Notes under the pieces: generated by a model
Databases searched by the model: none
Told to the model about the DNA's origin: nothing
The model's input: the letters and a program-made list of their open reading frames with translations, nothing else
DNA from: Armatimonadota bacterium
GTDB lineage: Bacteria; Armatimonadota; Zipacnadia; Zipacnadales; UBA11051
Length of the DNA stretch: 64,000 nt
Reading direction: 5' to 3'
Assembly (NCBI GenBank): GCA_013178155.1
Contig: JABLXH010000008.1
Span: 1-64,000, forward strand
Shown here: one piece after another, positions 45,127-53,340 of the stretch
Numbering within the stretch: position 1 is the first letter of the stretch
Layout of the letters: each line of letters opens with the position of its first letter
Translations under genes and position numbers: made by a program

Positions 45127-46008
45127 ATGGGCAAGCGCTTCTATGTGACAGTTGACGACCCCGGGGGCCTGATCCAGGACCTGGCCATCTTCGAGCGAGC
45201 GCGGCGCTTCTTCGACCAGGAAGCTGTCCCGGCGACGTTCTTTGTGGTGCCCCGAGGGGAGGGTGACTGGCAGCTTGACCGGCAGCCGGACTGGCTCGCA
45301 GCGCTGCAGGGCGCCGAGGCCGACGGTCATGACTGCCAGCTCCATGGCCTGGACCACAAGGGCTGCGAGTTTGGGCCCATCCCGGACATGATCGTGGCCC
45401 TGGGGGGAGACCTGGAGGCCGGACGGCAGCGCTACCGCGACCAGTACTGGCACATGTGGCGACCCGACGCCTACCGCGATAAGCTGCAGATCGCCATCGG
45501 CATCTTCGCGGCAGCCTTTGGACGACAGCCCTTGTGCTTCCGGACGGGCGCCCTGTCCCAGGAGCCGGTGTTATATGAGGTGGTGGCTGACCTGGGGATG
45601 AAGTATGTCTCCAACAAGGTCACTGACCCGCGGGGTTGGAGGTACATTATCGAGCAGTACGATGACCCCGGCGACTGGGACCCCGAGGTGCCTTCGCAGC
45701 CATACTGGCTCACCGACCGGGTGATCAACCTCCCCATCATCAGCGAGTACGCCTGGTACTTGACCCCGGAGAAGATCGCGCCGCACCTGGCGCTGGCGGT
45801 GGAAGACATGGGCCGCGTGTATGCTGAGGGCGATGTGTTCCTGCTGGTGTGTCATGTGCAATGCGTCGGGGCGGAGGACGGGTTGTCGCAGGAACTGCTG
45901 AGACGTCTGTTTCGGGTGGCACGGCAAGAGCATGATGTCACGTTTGAGACGGTGAGGGACCTGGTCCAGGGCATTGAAGAGGGTTCCTTGCCGGTCCTTG
46001 GCAAGTAA
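45127..46008 (+). CDS. Polysaccharide-deacetylase-like protein (CE4/NodB fold)
   Basis: The 293-residue protein has the CE4 metal and catalytic motifs in abbreviated form: VTVDDPG with D10/D11, QLHGLDH with H73 and H77, and FRTGALSQ later. These residues bind Zn or a similar metal and deacetylate N-acetylated sugars in cell-wall or exopolysaccharide. There is no signal peptide, so a cytoplasmic role or an unusual substrate is likely. AGGAGG lies nine bases before the ATG. The DegT aminotransferase gene follows 42 bp later, and a small winged-helix-like gene after that. It is not the standard extracellular PgdA type. Confidence 0.78.
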   Translation: MGKRFYVTVDDPGGLIQDLAIFERARRFFDQEAVPATFFVVPRGEGDWQLDRQPDWLAALQGAEADGHDCQLHGLDHKGCEFGPIPDMIVALGGDLEAGRQRYRDQYWHMWRPDAYRDKLQIAIGIFAAAFGRQPLCFRTGALSQEPVLYEVVADLGMKYVSNKVTDPRGWRYIIEQYDDPGDWDPEVPSQPYWLTDRVINLPIISEYAWYLTPEKIAPHLALAVEDMGRVYAEGDVFLLVCHVQCVGAEDGLSQELLRRLFRVARQEHDVTFETVRDLVQGIEEGSLPVLGK

Positions 46009-46050
46009 CTATACCTGGCCCCGCCCGGCGGGCCGCAGAGGGAGATCAAG

Positions 46051-47199
46051 ATGGGCATTGACCGCTTTGACGGGAAGGAAATCGAATACCTGCAGGAGGT
46101 GTTGGCCAGCGGTCGCTTGTCCGGCGGGCAGTACGCCCGGCGCCTGGAGGAGGCCTTCGCCGAGGCCTATGGGGTGAAGCACGCTATCGTGGCCAACTCG
46201 GCGATGTCGCTGCTCATCTCCGCGTGGTACGCAGCCGGGGCCGGCGTCGGTGACGAAGTGATCTGCGACCCGCTGGTGCAGTTTCACGCCATCGCCGCGC
46301 TATGGCAGAATGCCCACCCGGTGTGGGCCGATGTCTGCGCCGACACCTGGCTCATGGACCCGGCCTCGCTGCGCGCCAACATCACACCACACACCAAGGC
46401 CGCCTGCGTCACTAACCTCTGGGGCCTGCCGGCGGAGCTGGACGCCCTGCGCCAGGTCGCTGACGAGGCGGGCATCGTGCTCATCGAGGACAATGCCCAC
46501 GCCATGTTCCTGCCCTACAAGGGCAAGTACGCCGGTCTGTGGGGCCACATCGGGGTCTTCAGCCTGTGCCAGGGCAAGCACATGACCACCGGTGACGGCG
46601 GCATCGCGGTGACCGATGACGACGCCCTTGCCGAGGGGATCCGCAGCGTTATCGGCTTCGGGGAGTCGCCGCCGAACCTGGCCACGGTCTTTCGCATGAC
46701 GGACCTGCAGGCGGCCGTGGGCCTGGCGCAACTGGAGAAAGTGCGCGCCTACATCGCCGAGTACCAGAAGTCCTACGCACATCTGGCGGCGGTCGTGGAG
46801 GAGTGCCCGTGGCTGCAGCCGCGGGCCATCAGGGAGGGCTGCGGAAACTCGCCCTACATCTTCTCCTTTCTCTTCCGGGGCGATGAGCACGGAGTGGACC
46901 TCGAGACCTTCAAGGCGGCGCTGTTTGAGACCGGCGACACCTGGAACGTGGGCTTCACCCAGGTTCCGGCGTACAAGTACCGGTTCTTCCAGGTGCCGGT
47001 GGCCTACCAGAGCAAGGGCTGTCCCCTGCATGGCTGCCCCTACTACAAGGGCAGCTATGAGTACAAGGACGGTCTGTGCCCGACCGCAGAGGCCATCCTG
47101 CCAAGGCTGGTGAACCACAACTGCATGATCTCTGAGGAGGCGGCGAAGGGCGTAGCGGACCGGCTGCGCCAGGCCATTGCGAAGGCTGAGGCGGGGTAG
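46051..47199 (+). CDS. DegT/DnrJ/EryC1/StrS-family PLP aminotransferase
   Basis: The 382-residue protein is a fold-type I aminotransferase: SGGQYARRLEEAFAEAYGVKHAIVANSAMSLLISA at the start, LIEDNAHAM with the PLP-ring Asp, and FSLCQGKHMTTGDGG with K176 as the PLP lysine. The family typically converts keto-sugar nucleotides to amino sugars for O-antigen or glycoconjugate synthesis. Typical NDP-sugar partner genes (dehydratase, epimerase) are absent. A Cys-rich segment near the C-terminus (GCPLHGCPYYKG) is unusual and could bind metal. Its neighbours are a CE4 deacetylase and a winged-helix-like protein. Confidence 0.9.
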   Translation: MGIDRFDGKEIEYLQEVLASGRLSGGQYARRLEEAFAEAYGVKHAIVANSAMSLLISAWYAAGAGVGDEVICDPLVQFHAIAALWQNAHPVWADVCADTWLMDPASLRANITPHTKAACVTNLWGLPAELDALRQVADEAGIVLIEDNAHAMFLPYKGKYAGLWGHIGVFSLCQGKHMTTGDGGIAVTDDDALAEGIRSVIGFGESPPNLATVFRMTDLQAAVGLAQLEKVRAYIAEYQKSYAHLAAVVEECPWLQPRAIREGCGNSPYIFSFLFRGDEHGVDLETFKAALFETGDTWNVGFTQVPAYKYRFFQVPVAYQSKGCPLHGCPYYKGSYEYKDGLCPTAEAILPRLVNHNCMISEEAAKGVADRLRQAIAKAEAG

Positions 47200-47201
47200 G
47201 C

Positions 47202-47432
47202 ATGTCAGACCTGACCAAGCTCACGCCGGAGAACTCCGAGCGCATCCTGGACATCGTGGCTGACCTGGGCCGCCCGACGGCGGCCCAGGTGCAGGCCGAG
47301 TTGGCATCGCGTTACGGCCTGAAGGCCCCGCTGGAGCAGGTCGTGCGCTACATGGAGTTCCTGCGCAGCGGCTTCCCCCGGAAGCTGGCCCACGCCGGAC
47401 CCGACCACTGGGTCATGGTGGACCTGGGCTAG
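47202..47432 (+). CDS. Small winged-helix-like protein
   Basis: A 76-residue protein starts two bases after the DegT stop. It reads SERILDIVADLGRPTAAQVQAEL, then LEQVVRYMEFLRSGFPRK and HWVMVDLG. Helix-turn-helix spacing with a short beta-wing is plausible, as in small wHTH regulators. No family is recognised. Its TAG forms a CTAG with the stop of the convergent regulator gene. Possible roles are transcription control of this cluster or an accessory protein; the evidence is only predicted secondary structure and position. Confidence 0.6.
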   Translation: MSDLTKLTPENSERILDIVADLGRPTAAQVQAELASRYGLKAPLEQVVRYMEFLRSGFPRKLAHAGPDHWVMVDLG

Positions 47433-48607
47433 GGCCGCTCGCGCACTATTCTCGGGCCACTCTCACAGCGTGTCAGCAACCGCTTGGCCAGCGCTGGAAC
47501 CTCGTCGTAGCCGGTCTCTCCAGCCATGGCGATGGCGGATTCCACCTCCGCCTCGGCCGCCTGCCGGTCTTCAGTGGCCAAGGCCCAAGCTGCCGCCATC
47601 AGCGCCCTCGAGCAGCCGGCGAACGGTGCACCATGCCAGCGGGCCAGGACCGCGAGATGCCGTTGCGCCCGGTTCAGGAGCCCGAGGTTGAGACTCGTCC
47701 AGAATAGCTGGAAATCCACCTCCTCCCAGCCATCTGCCCAGCCGCGCAACCGGTCGCACTGGGCCAGGAGCTCGGCTGCCGATTCCGGTTGAGGGCCCTC
47801 GGAAGCATAGTTGGCTGCCCGGGTCAGGCTGACCACCGCCGCCCCGCGTTCGCCCCGCGCCCACAACCCCGCGTAGAGCTCCATCTGGCGCCGCGCACAA
47901 TGGCCACTGACGCCGCTCGTCTGGATCCCCGCACTTTTGACATAGGCGGCCACATACTCCTTTTGCACCGCCCTGGAGCGAAGCACAAGTTCGGTCAGAT
48001 CGCCTCCCAGGCCGCTCGGTCCGAAATCCGTGGCGGCGACGTCAGCCGCCTCGGCGAACAGCCGGGCCGCCACAGTCTCTCTCCCGGAGTAACCGTGCCG
48101 CCGGGCGAGGACATCGAGCATCCGCACCAGAGCCGCCTGTCTTGCTCGGCCTGTTCGTCTCCCGCGGGTTGACAGCAGGTCGGCCTGGCGGGCCTGGCGC
48201 AACTCCTCTACCCCGATGGTCAGCGTGACCAGGCTGAGTGTCCCTCGCTGGACGTCCTCCCGCGCGCAGAGTGCCTCCGTCACTTCCTCAAGATCGGGCA
48301 GATCGGCCAGGGACTCGCCGCCCAGCAACCCCTCATAGTGCCGGTCCAGGCAAGCTGCGAACACCGCTTGCCGGAACTGCTCCACCTCCGGCCGCGACAG
48401 GCCGTGCCGGCCCATGACCTCCAGCAGCGCCTGCAACTCCTCGGTGCTCCCAGGCGCCTGTCCCATCTCCCAGGCGCGGATGACAGGCACGGCCACGTTG
48501 CGGCCGGCGGCGCGGCTAACCGCCAGCGCGAGCTGGCCCCGCGTCAACCCGGCCCACTCGCTCCGCCAGGTCCTCAGAAACAGCCCCATGCTCTGCGCGG
48601 CGCGCAT
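47429..48607 (-). CDS. XRE-like regulator with a long helical-repeat C-terminus
   Basis: The 392-residue protein begins with an HTH domain: FLRTWRSEWAGLTRGQLALAVSRAAGRNVAVPVIRAWEMGQAPGS, the layout of Cro/C1-type repressors in which the final WEMG helix follows the recognition helix. The rest (about 80-392) is almost all helical with TPR-like repeats (AARLFAEAADVAATD, LGLLNRAQRHLAVLARW), a plan shared by Rgg/PlcR-type and other signal-binding regulators. ATG 48607 is supported by GGAAG eight bases upstream. A perfect 8-bp dyad lies 22 bp upstream of the start, so autoregulation is likely. Divergent from the TolB-like lipoprotein gene. Confidence 0.8.
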   Translation of the reverse strand: MRAAQSMGLFLRTWRSEWAGLTRGQLALAVSRAAGRNVAVPVIRAWEMGQAPGSTEELQALLEVMGRHGLSRPEVEQFRQAVFAACLDRHYEGLLGGESLADLPDLEEVTEALCAREDVQRGTLSLVTLTIGVEELRQARQADLLSTRGRRTGRARQAALVRMLDVLARRHGYSGRETVAARLFAEAADVAATDFGPSGLGGDLTELVLRSRAVQKEYVAAYVKSAGIQTSGVSGHCARRQMELYAGLWARGERGAAVVSLTRAANYASEGPQPESAAELLAQCDRLRGWADGWEEVDFQLFWTSLNLGLLNRAQRHLAVLARWHGAPFAGCSRALMAAAWALATEDRQAAEAEVESAIAMAGETGYDEVPALAKRLLTRCESGPRIVRERP

Positions 48608-48628
48608 GCCAGTCACTTCCGCAAATTG

Positions 48629-48648
48629 AGTGAGTCTACGGACTCACT
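48629..48648. promoter_or_regulatory. Perfect 8-bp inverted repeat upstream of the HTH regulator
   Basis: AGTGAGTC and GACTCACT flank a 4-base loop TACG. It lies 22 bp before the regulator start in a 154-bp divergent spacer. The position fits an operator for the adjacent XRE-like protein, and the perfect symmetry fits a dimeric repressor. Confidence 0.5.
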
Positions 48649-48761
48649 TCGGACACACATCACCCAGCCATTAGTACCATGATACGACACGCAGACGGGC
48701 ATTCCTGCAACGCTTGCAGCCTGCCAGGCAGGGCGCAGCAGACCAAAGGGAGGTCGTAACC

Positions 48762-49736
48762 ATGTCCAAGGCATTTGGGTTGGTGGTGCTCGTGTTAGTC
48801 GCCGGAATGGTGTTGGGGCTGTGTGGCTGTGGCGGGATGACGGAGACGGGCGGCATGGTGGATACCGCAGCCAAGCCGCCACCCCCGCCGCCCCCGTCCC
48901 CGAACACGCCTGATTGGATTGCCTTCCAACGCTATGTGGGCACGAGCAAGAAAGCCGGGGACCAGATCTTCATCATGGGCAGCGACGGATCCGGCTTGCG
49001 TCAGCTAACGAACTTCGATGCACACGGCCTCAACATCACTCCTTCCTGGAACGGAAGCCGGACACGGATCGTCTTCCGCTCTCTCCGCACGGTTGCGGGC
49101 ATCTACAGCATGGCCCAAGACGGGACAGACCAGCAACTGGAGCGCCCGGGCGTATACGGCCGCTTCCCGGACTGGTGCCCAGCAGCGGCCAAGGCCAGCT
49201 GGGTTGCCTTGCATCAGGACAGTGTGCCTGGATCCCCGGATGACGGGATCTACGTCGTTGATACCAGCGGGGGCGCCAGTGTTGGGACGAAGGTGGCGGG
49301 CACGCAGCCGGAGGACATGTTCCCGACCTGGTCGCCGGACGGCAACCTGATCGCGTTCTACAGCTCGGGGAGGCCAGAGCCTGGCGGCCTGTTTGTGATC
49401 CCGGTGATGGGCGGAACGGCCACCTATGTGGGTGTGCAGGGGGCGTACCCCGACTGGTCACCCGACGGCACCCGCATCGCCTACAGCCGGGCGGGCAACG
49501 TCTACTACGTCACGGTAGACCCGGCGACGGGCGTGAAGACGGGTGCTGAGCAGCTGGTAACGGAGAGTTCGGTCGACGGCTACGGTGAGCACCCCACCTG
49601 GTCGCCGGACGGGAGTTACCTGACCTGCCGGCTGGGCACCAATGTCGCCAAAGTCAACGTCAGCACGGGCGCAGTGACGCCTCTCTTCGCCACAGGCGAC
49701 GCGTACAGTTGGCCTGACTGGTCGCTGATGCCGTAG
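48762..49736 (+). CDS. TolB-like beta-propeller lipoprotein
   Basis: The 324-residue protein has an N-terminal hydrophobic segment and a likely lipobox at C23 (LCGC), then a proline stretch KPPPPPPPSPN as a linker. Four or more PD40/WD40-like repeats follow: GLRQLTNFDAHGLNITPSW, DMFPTWSPDGNLIAF, YPDWSPDGTRIAY and HPTWSPDGSYLT. The PxWSPDG pattern is diagnostic of TolB-type propellers. The protein should sit in the periplasm or on the cell surface and may bind proteins or glycans. No Tol-Pal genes are nearby, so it is not the TolB of that system. GGGAGG lies eight bases before the ATG. Confidence 0.88.
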   Translation: MSKAFGLVVLVLVAGMVLGLCGCGGMTETGGMVDTAAKPPPPPPPSPNTPDWIAFQRYVGTSKKAGDQIFIMGSDGSGLRQLTNFDAHGLNITPSWNGSRTRIVFRSLRTVAGIYSMAQDGTDQQLERPGVYGRFPDWCPAAAKASWVALHQDSVPGSPDDGIYVVDTSGGASVGTKVAGTQPEDMFPTWSPDGNLIAFYSSGRPEPGGLFVIPVMGGTATYVGVQGAYPDWSPDGTRIAYSRAGNVYYVTVDPATGVKTGAEQLVTESSVDGYGEHPTWSPDGSYLTCRLGTNVAKVNVSTGAVTPLFATGDAYSWPDWSLMP

Positions 49737-49770
49737 CGCTGGGGCGCGGGCCAAGAGACGGACGCAAGCA

Positions 49771-49794
49771 GGGCCCGGCCTTGCCGCCGGGCCC
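49771..49794. terminator. Strong bidirectional-type terminator hairpin
   Basis: GGGCCCGGC and GCCGGGCCC form a perfect 9-bp stem with a 6-base loop and are followed by TCTCTC on the plus strand. It sits between the TolB-like gene (plus) and the ADP-ribosylglycohydrolase gene (minus), whose stop is five bases away. Confidence 0.7.
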
Positions 49795-49798
49795 TCTC

Positions 49799-51475
49799 TC
49801 ACTCGCTGACCACTGCCACCTTCCCCCAATACGCTGCCTCGCACATCCAACCGGTGGGCTGGTTGACCACTTCCAGGTCCACCGTTCGTCCGGCGTAGGG
49901 CGTCAGGTCCACCTGCGTCTCCAGCCACCCACCTGTGGCCGTCTCCGGGCCCACCGGCAGTTCCAGCACTGCCGTTCCGTCGGCTCTCACCACCAGCAGC
50001 CAGTCCCCCGCCTCGTGGTGGCCGGCGGCAATCTCCAGGCGCGTCTGCCTGTTGGACGGCACTTCCAGCCGGCGCACCAGCCGGGAGCCGGTCGTCCGGT
50101 TCAGCGGGTGGGTCTGCAAGACCCGCTCACGGCCCCGGAACTCACCATGAAAGATCGGCGAGGCCATGTCGGGGCCGCAGTCCCGTAGTGCAAAGCCGGG
50201 CGCCACCGCCGCCAGGCCGGCCGTGAGCTCATCCGGGAAGCGGATGCGGGCGCGTTCGGCGGGGGTGAAACGGCTACCGGCGATGGGGCCGGGAGCCCAC
50301 GAGCGCAGCAGCGGGCCGGGCCTGGGGGTCTGGCGGGGGATGAGCATCACTTCCTCGCCGTTCTCGACCACGATTCTCCCGCCCGCCTTGATGACCGCCT
50401 GCCGCGCCAGCTTTTCGCACACGGCCACCAGGCTGTCCCAGTTGTACTGCGTGTGGGCCCACCTGGTCTCCCGGTTCAAACGGGCCTTGAACCGCTCGGG
50501 GATGCGCTCATAGCCCAGCGAAGCAAAGAGTACGCCCGCCGCGCTGGAGGGATTGCAGTCGGAGTCCTCGCCACAGCGGCACGAGATGACGATGGTGCGC
50601 TCGGGGTCCCCCTCCCCGTACAGCAACCCCAGCACCACGTAGGCCCCGTTGAGGGTTGCGTCCACCGAGTTATCGCCGGTGCCCCAACTGGAGAAGCGGC
50701 GGTAGGCCGGGTTGCGCAGGTATTTGGCATTGACCCGTTCCCAGGTCGCCACCCAGTCGCTGGGCTCCTCTCGGTACCACTGCAAGACGTCCCGCACCAT
50801 CTCGGCGTACTGGCTCCCCGCCGGGATGCAACGCAGGCCGGCTTCGACAATCCTTACGCGGTCACGACGGAAGAAGGCCTCGGTGTACATGCCGCCCATG
50901 AACTGACCGCCGTAGAGGCCATCCCCGTAGTTCATCAGCCGCCCGAACTTCTCGCCCAGGGCGATGGCGATGTTCGGCAGACCCGGGGCGATCAGGCCCG
51001 AGAAGTCGGCCTCAATCTGGTAGTCAATGTCATCGGCGTTGCGGTTGAAGCGCGGATGACTGGAGTCCGGGGGCGCGATCCCCTTACGCAGGTTCTCGCG
51101 CCCGGCGCGGTTGGCACACCAGACCGCATACTCACTGTTGGCGAAGTCGATTCCCGCCTGGCGGATGGAGACGTCCAGGCCGTACTGCTCCAGTGTGCGC
51201 AGGAAAGTCATCTCGACATAGAGGTCGTCCTGGCCGAAGGCGGCGTTGACCCAGTCCTCATTCCAGCGTGGCATCTCGGCCTCGGGGATGAGTTGGCCGC
51301 ACCACTTGAACTCAGTGGGTGCCCCCCAGGCCACGCCCACCATCTGCCCCAGCCACCCGCCCATCATGCGGTCACGGTAGACCGCCAGCGGCAGGCGCCG
51401 GTAGGCAGGGGACTCGGCAGCCTGCAGCAGCGAGACCGAGACGGCGAGCAGGGCGATAGTGGTCAGGGCGCGCAT
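49799..51475 (-). CDS. Secreted ADP-ribosylglycohydrolase-family protein
   Basis: The 558-residue protein has a signal peptide (MRALTTIALLAVSVSLLQA) and then the ADP-ribosylglycohydrolase core: RMMGGWLGQMVGVAWG, FGQDDLYVEM with the first metal Asp pair, NADDIDYQ, and GEDSDCNPSSAAGVL, the C-terminal di-metal motif. Residues about 420-558 form a beta-sandwich or carbohydrate-binding-like domain (TRLEIAAGHHEAGDWLLVVRADG). Known members remove ADP-ribose from proteins or hydrolyse related glycosides inside cells. The export signal and location among CAZymes suggest an extracellular glycan substrate instead. The start overlaps the end of tcdA by 13 bp. Confidence 0.82.
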   Translation of the reverse strand: MRALTTIALLAVSVSLLQAAESPAYRRLPLAVYRDRMMGGWLGQMVGVAWGAPTEFKWCGQLIPEAEMPRWNEDWVNAAFGQDDLYVEMTFLRTLEQYGLDVSIRQAGIDFANSEYAVWCANRAGRENLRKGIAPPDSSHPRFNRNADDIDYQIEADFSGLIAPGLPNIAIALGEKFGRLMNYGDGLYGGQFMGGMYTEAFFRRDRVRIVEAGLRCIPAGSQYAEMVRDVLQWYREEPSDWVATWERVNAKYLRNPAYRRFSSWGTGDNSVDATLNGAYVVLGLLYGEGDPERTIVISCRCGEDSDCNPSSAAGVLFASLGYERIPERFKARLNRETRWAHTQYNWDSLVAVCEKLARQAVIKAGGRIVVENGEEVMLIPRQTPRPGPLLRSWAPGPIAGSRFTPAERARIRFPDELTAGLAAVAPGFALRDCGPDMASPIFHGEFRGRERVLQTHPLNRTTGSRLVRRLEVPSNRQTRLEIAAGHHEAGDWLLVVRADGTAVLELPVGPETATGGWLETQVDLTPYAGRTVDLEVVNQPTGWMCEAAYWGKVAVVSE

Positions 51476-52257
51476 GGCGGCTCCATTCCGGAGGGGTGTG
51501 GGTGAGGCCAGAGGTCGCCCAGCAGCAGCCGCAGCGCCTCGTGGGCCATCGTCAGGCCGAAGATGCCGGTGAGAGTGGGCAGGCTGCCCAGCACGCGCCG
51601 TGGCCGGCCCTGGTTGAAGGCCTGCTCTGGCGCGTCGCGAGGCTCCGGAGGCCGGACGAACCGGGTGTTCACGGGTTCGTCGCTGTAGACACAGGGGATG
51701 TCGGTGGTCACCCCGCGCCGCCTCAGGAGTTTGCGAAGACGTCGGGCGAGAGGGCAGTGTGTGGCCTCGGTGAGAGGCCCGACGCGAATCCGGCCGGGAT
51801 CCGTCCGCAGCGCCGCTCCCATGGAGGACAGCACAGGCAGCCCTCGCTCCACGGCGGCGCCAATCAGCTCAAGCTTCGGGTTGAAGGAGTCGATGGCATC
51901 GAGGACCAGGTCCGGCGGCCCCGCCAGAACCTCGTCCAAGGTATCGGTGTGGCAGAATACCCGCAGCGCCTCCACCTGGCAGCCGGGGTTGATGTCACGG
52001 ACCCGCGCTGCCGCCAGCTCCACCTTGGGCTGATCGAGGCTTGAGTGCAACGCCAGAAGCTGGCGGTTCAGGTTCGAGACCTTGACCGTGTCATGGTCCA
52101 CCAGCCGCAGATGCCCTACTCCAGCCCGGGCCAGCGCTTCGACCGCGTAGCTCCCCACGGCCCCCAATCCGACCACCACCAGCCGCGACTGCTGCAACCG
52201 CTCCAGCCCCTCCAGGCCCAGCATGACCTCGATGCGAGCAAACTGCCCACCCCGCAT
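51463..52257 (-). CDS. tcdA: tRNA threonylcarbamoyladenosine dehydratase (TcdA/CsdL-like)
   Basis: The 264-residue E1-like protein has QFARIEVMLGLEGLERLQQSRLVVVGLGAVGSYAVEAL, the TcdA N-terminus plus Rossmann nucleotide site, RLVDHDTVKVSNLNRQ, and DLVLDAIDSFNPK. The C-terminal SLPTLTGIFGLTMAHEAL is also family-typical. TcdA uses ATP to cyclise threonylcarbamoyladenosine-37 of tRNAs. A MoeB/ThiF role is less likely because no zinc CxxC pairs are seen. The start at 52257 keeps the conserved RFSR-like N-terminus. It overlaps the ADP-ribosylglycohydrolase start by 13 bp, and the beta-sandwich gene ends three bases upstream. Confidence 0.88.
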   Translation of the reverse strand: MRGGQFARIEVMLGLEGLERLQQSRLVVVGLGAVGSYAVEALARAGVGHLRLVDHDTVKVSNLNRQLLALHSSLDQPKVELAAARVRDINPGCQVEALRVFCHTDTLDEVLAGPPDLVLDAIDSFNPKLELIGAAVERGLPVLSSMGAALRTDPGRIRVGPLTEATHCPLARRLRKLLRRRGVTTDIPCVYSDEPVNTRFVRPPEPRDAPEQAFNQGRPRRVLGSLPTLTGIFGLTMAHEALRLLLGDLWPHPHPSGMEPPCAP

Positions 52258-52260
52258 GGC

Positions 52261-53307
52261 TCAGGGCACGAACTGGATGTCGCAGACCATGATCAGGCCC
52301 TGCAGGTTCTCACCCTGCGGCGTGCCATGGCAGCCGATGTTGACACGAGCCAGTTCGGCGAGATCGAGCTGATTGTTGTCGTCCCGGCTCCAGGTGGCGA
52401 ACTTGAAGGTGCTGAACGGCAGGGTCACCGTCGTCCACTCGGCGCTGGGTGGCGGGCCAGGGTCGGCGTAGTACTGTGCTCCGCCCCGCTCCTGGACACT
52501 CACCAGCAGGTTCCCCTGCCCCTGCGGGATGGTGGCCTTGTAGGTGAAGCGCAGGCCCGTGTATCGCTCCACGTCAGCGGTGGGAACACTGGTGCCGGGG
52601 ATGCAGTACATGTGCCGCCCGGCCGGGACCGTGAACTCGTACTTCATGCAGGGACGACCGTCGGGGCCCTCGTTGGGTGTGGTAAGGGTGGAGACGACCG
52701 CCGGGTCCTGGCTCACACCCCATTGCCCGGGGTTGTCCCCGGTCACGATCAGGGGCCGCGAGGGACGATAGGGCTCGTTGGTGAGCCTGGCCTCCTGGAA
52801 GTCCACCGTGCCACGCACCGCCCCGTCGGCCGCGAACCCGAACCACAGGTGCGTCACCTTGTTCCACACCAGCTCTGCGCCGGGGGTGGCACTGAAGGCG
52901 GTCGGGCGGAGGCCGGACAGCGACACTCGCCCCTCTGCGGGCTCGCCAGGGCTCATGGCCTCGCCGACGCGGTACCAGCTCCCACCATCCTCGTCGAAGG
53001 CCACGACGGCCAGGCTGGGAGGGGCGCCCTCGGCCAGTTGCAGACGGTAGCGCACGACCAGGGCCTTCACGCCGGTGACCGGCCCCACCGGTACCGCCTG
53101 AATCGCCAGCAGGCGTCGCTCGGCACCGGCCTTGGAGAAGTCGCCGCGGGCGACACTGCCATCGCCGAGGGTCAGCGCGGTCTCAAACCCATTGGCGATG
53201 CCCACCCGGAAATCCTTGAGTGGGACGTTGATCGGCGCCTCTTGCGCAGCCACCAGGGACGTGATCCCGATGGCCACCAGGATGGCAGCAACCGTCAAGG
53301 ACTTCAT
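52261..53307 (-). CDS. Secreted protein with two beta-sandwich, carbohydrate-binding-like domains
   Basis: The 348-residue protein has a signal peptide (LTVAAILVAIGITSLVAA). Two beta-sandwich regions are suggested: about 25-180 (VKALVVRYRLQLAEGAPPSLAVVAF) and 185-348 (YTGLRFTYKATIPQGQGNLLVSVQER, WTTVTLPFSTFKFATWSRDDNNQLDLAELARVNIGC). The second resembles a CBM11/galactose-binding fold, which often binds beta-glucans. No catalytic motif is evident. It lies 33 bp downstream of the beta-helix gene on the same strand, so it may be a partner of that protein. ATG 53307 is the third ATG in the frame and has GGAG at nine bases. Confidence 0.65.
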   Translation of the reverse strand: MKSLTVAAILVAIGITSLVAAQEAPINVPLKDFRVGIANGFETALTLGDGSVARGDFSKAGAERRLLAIQAVPVGPVTGVKALVVRYRLQLAEGAPPSLAVVAFDEDGGSWYRVGEAMSPGEPAEGRVSLSGLRPTAFSATPGAELVWNKVTHLWFGFAADGAVRGTVDFQEARLTNEPYRPSRPLIVTGDNPGQWGVSQDPAVVSTLTTPNEGPDGRPCMKYEFTVPAGRHMYCIPGTSVPTADVERYTGLRFTYKATIPQGQGNLLVSVQERGGAQYYADPGPPPSAEWTTVTLPFSTFKFATWSRDDNNQLDLAELARVNIGCHGTPQGENLQGLIMVCDIQFVP

Positions 53308-53340
53308 CTGCATCATCTCCCTCGTGGCCTCGCCTGGAGC

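Noticed and set aside
48762-49736. Call as tolB of the Tol-Pal system
   Set aside because: It is a lipoprotein with a proline linker and has no tolQRA or pal genes beside it.
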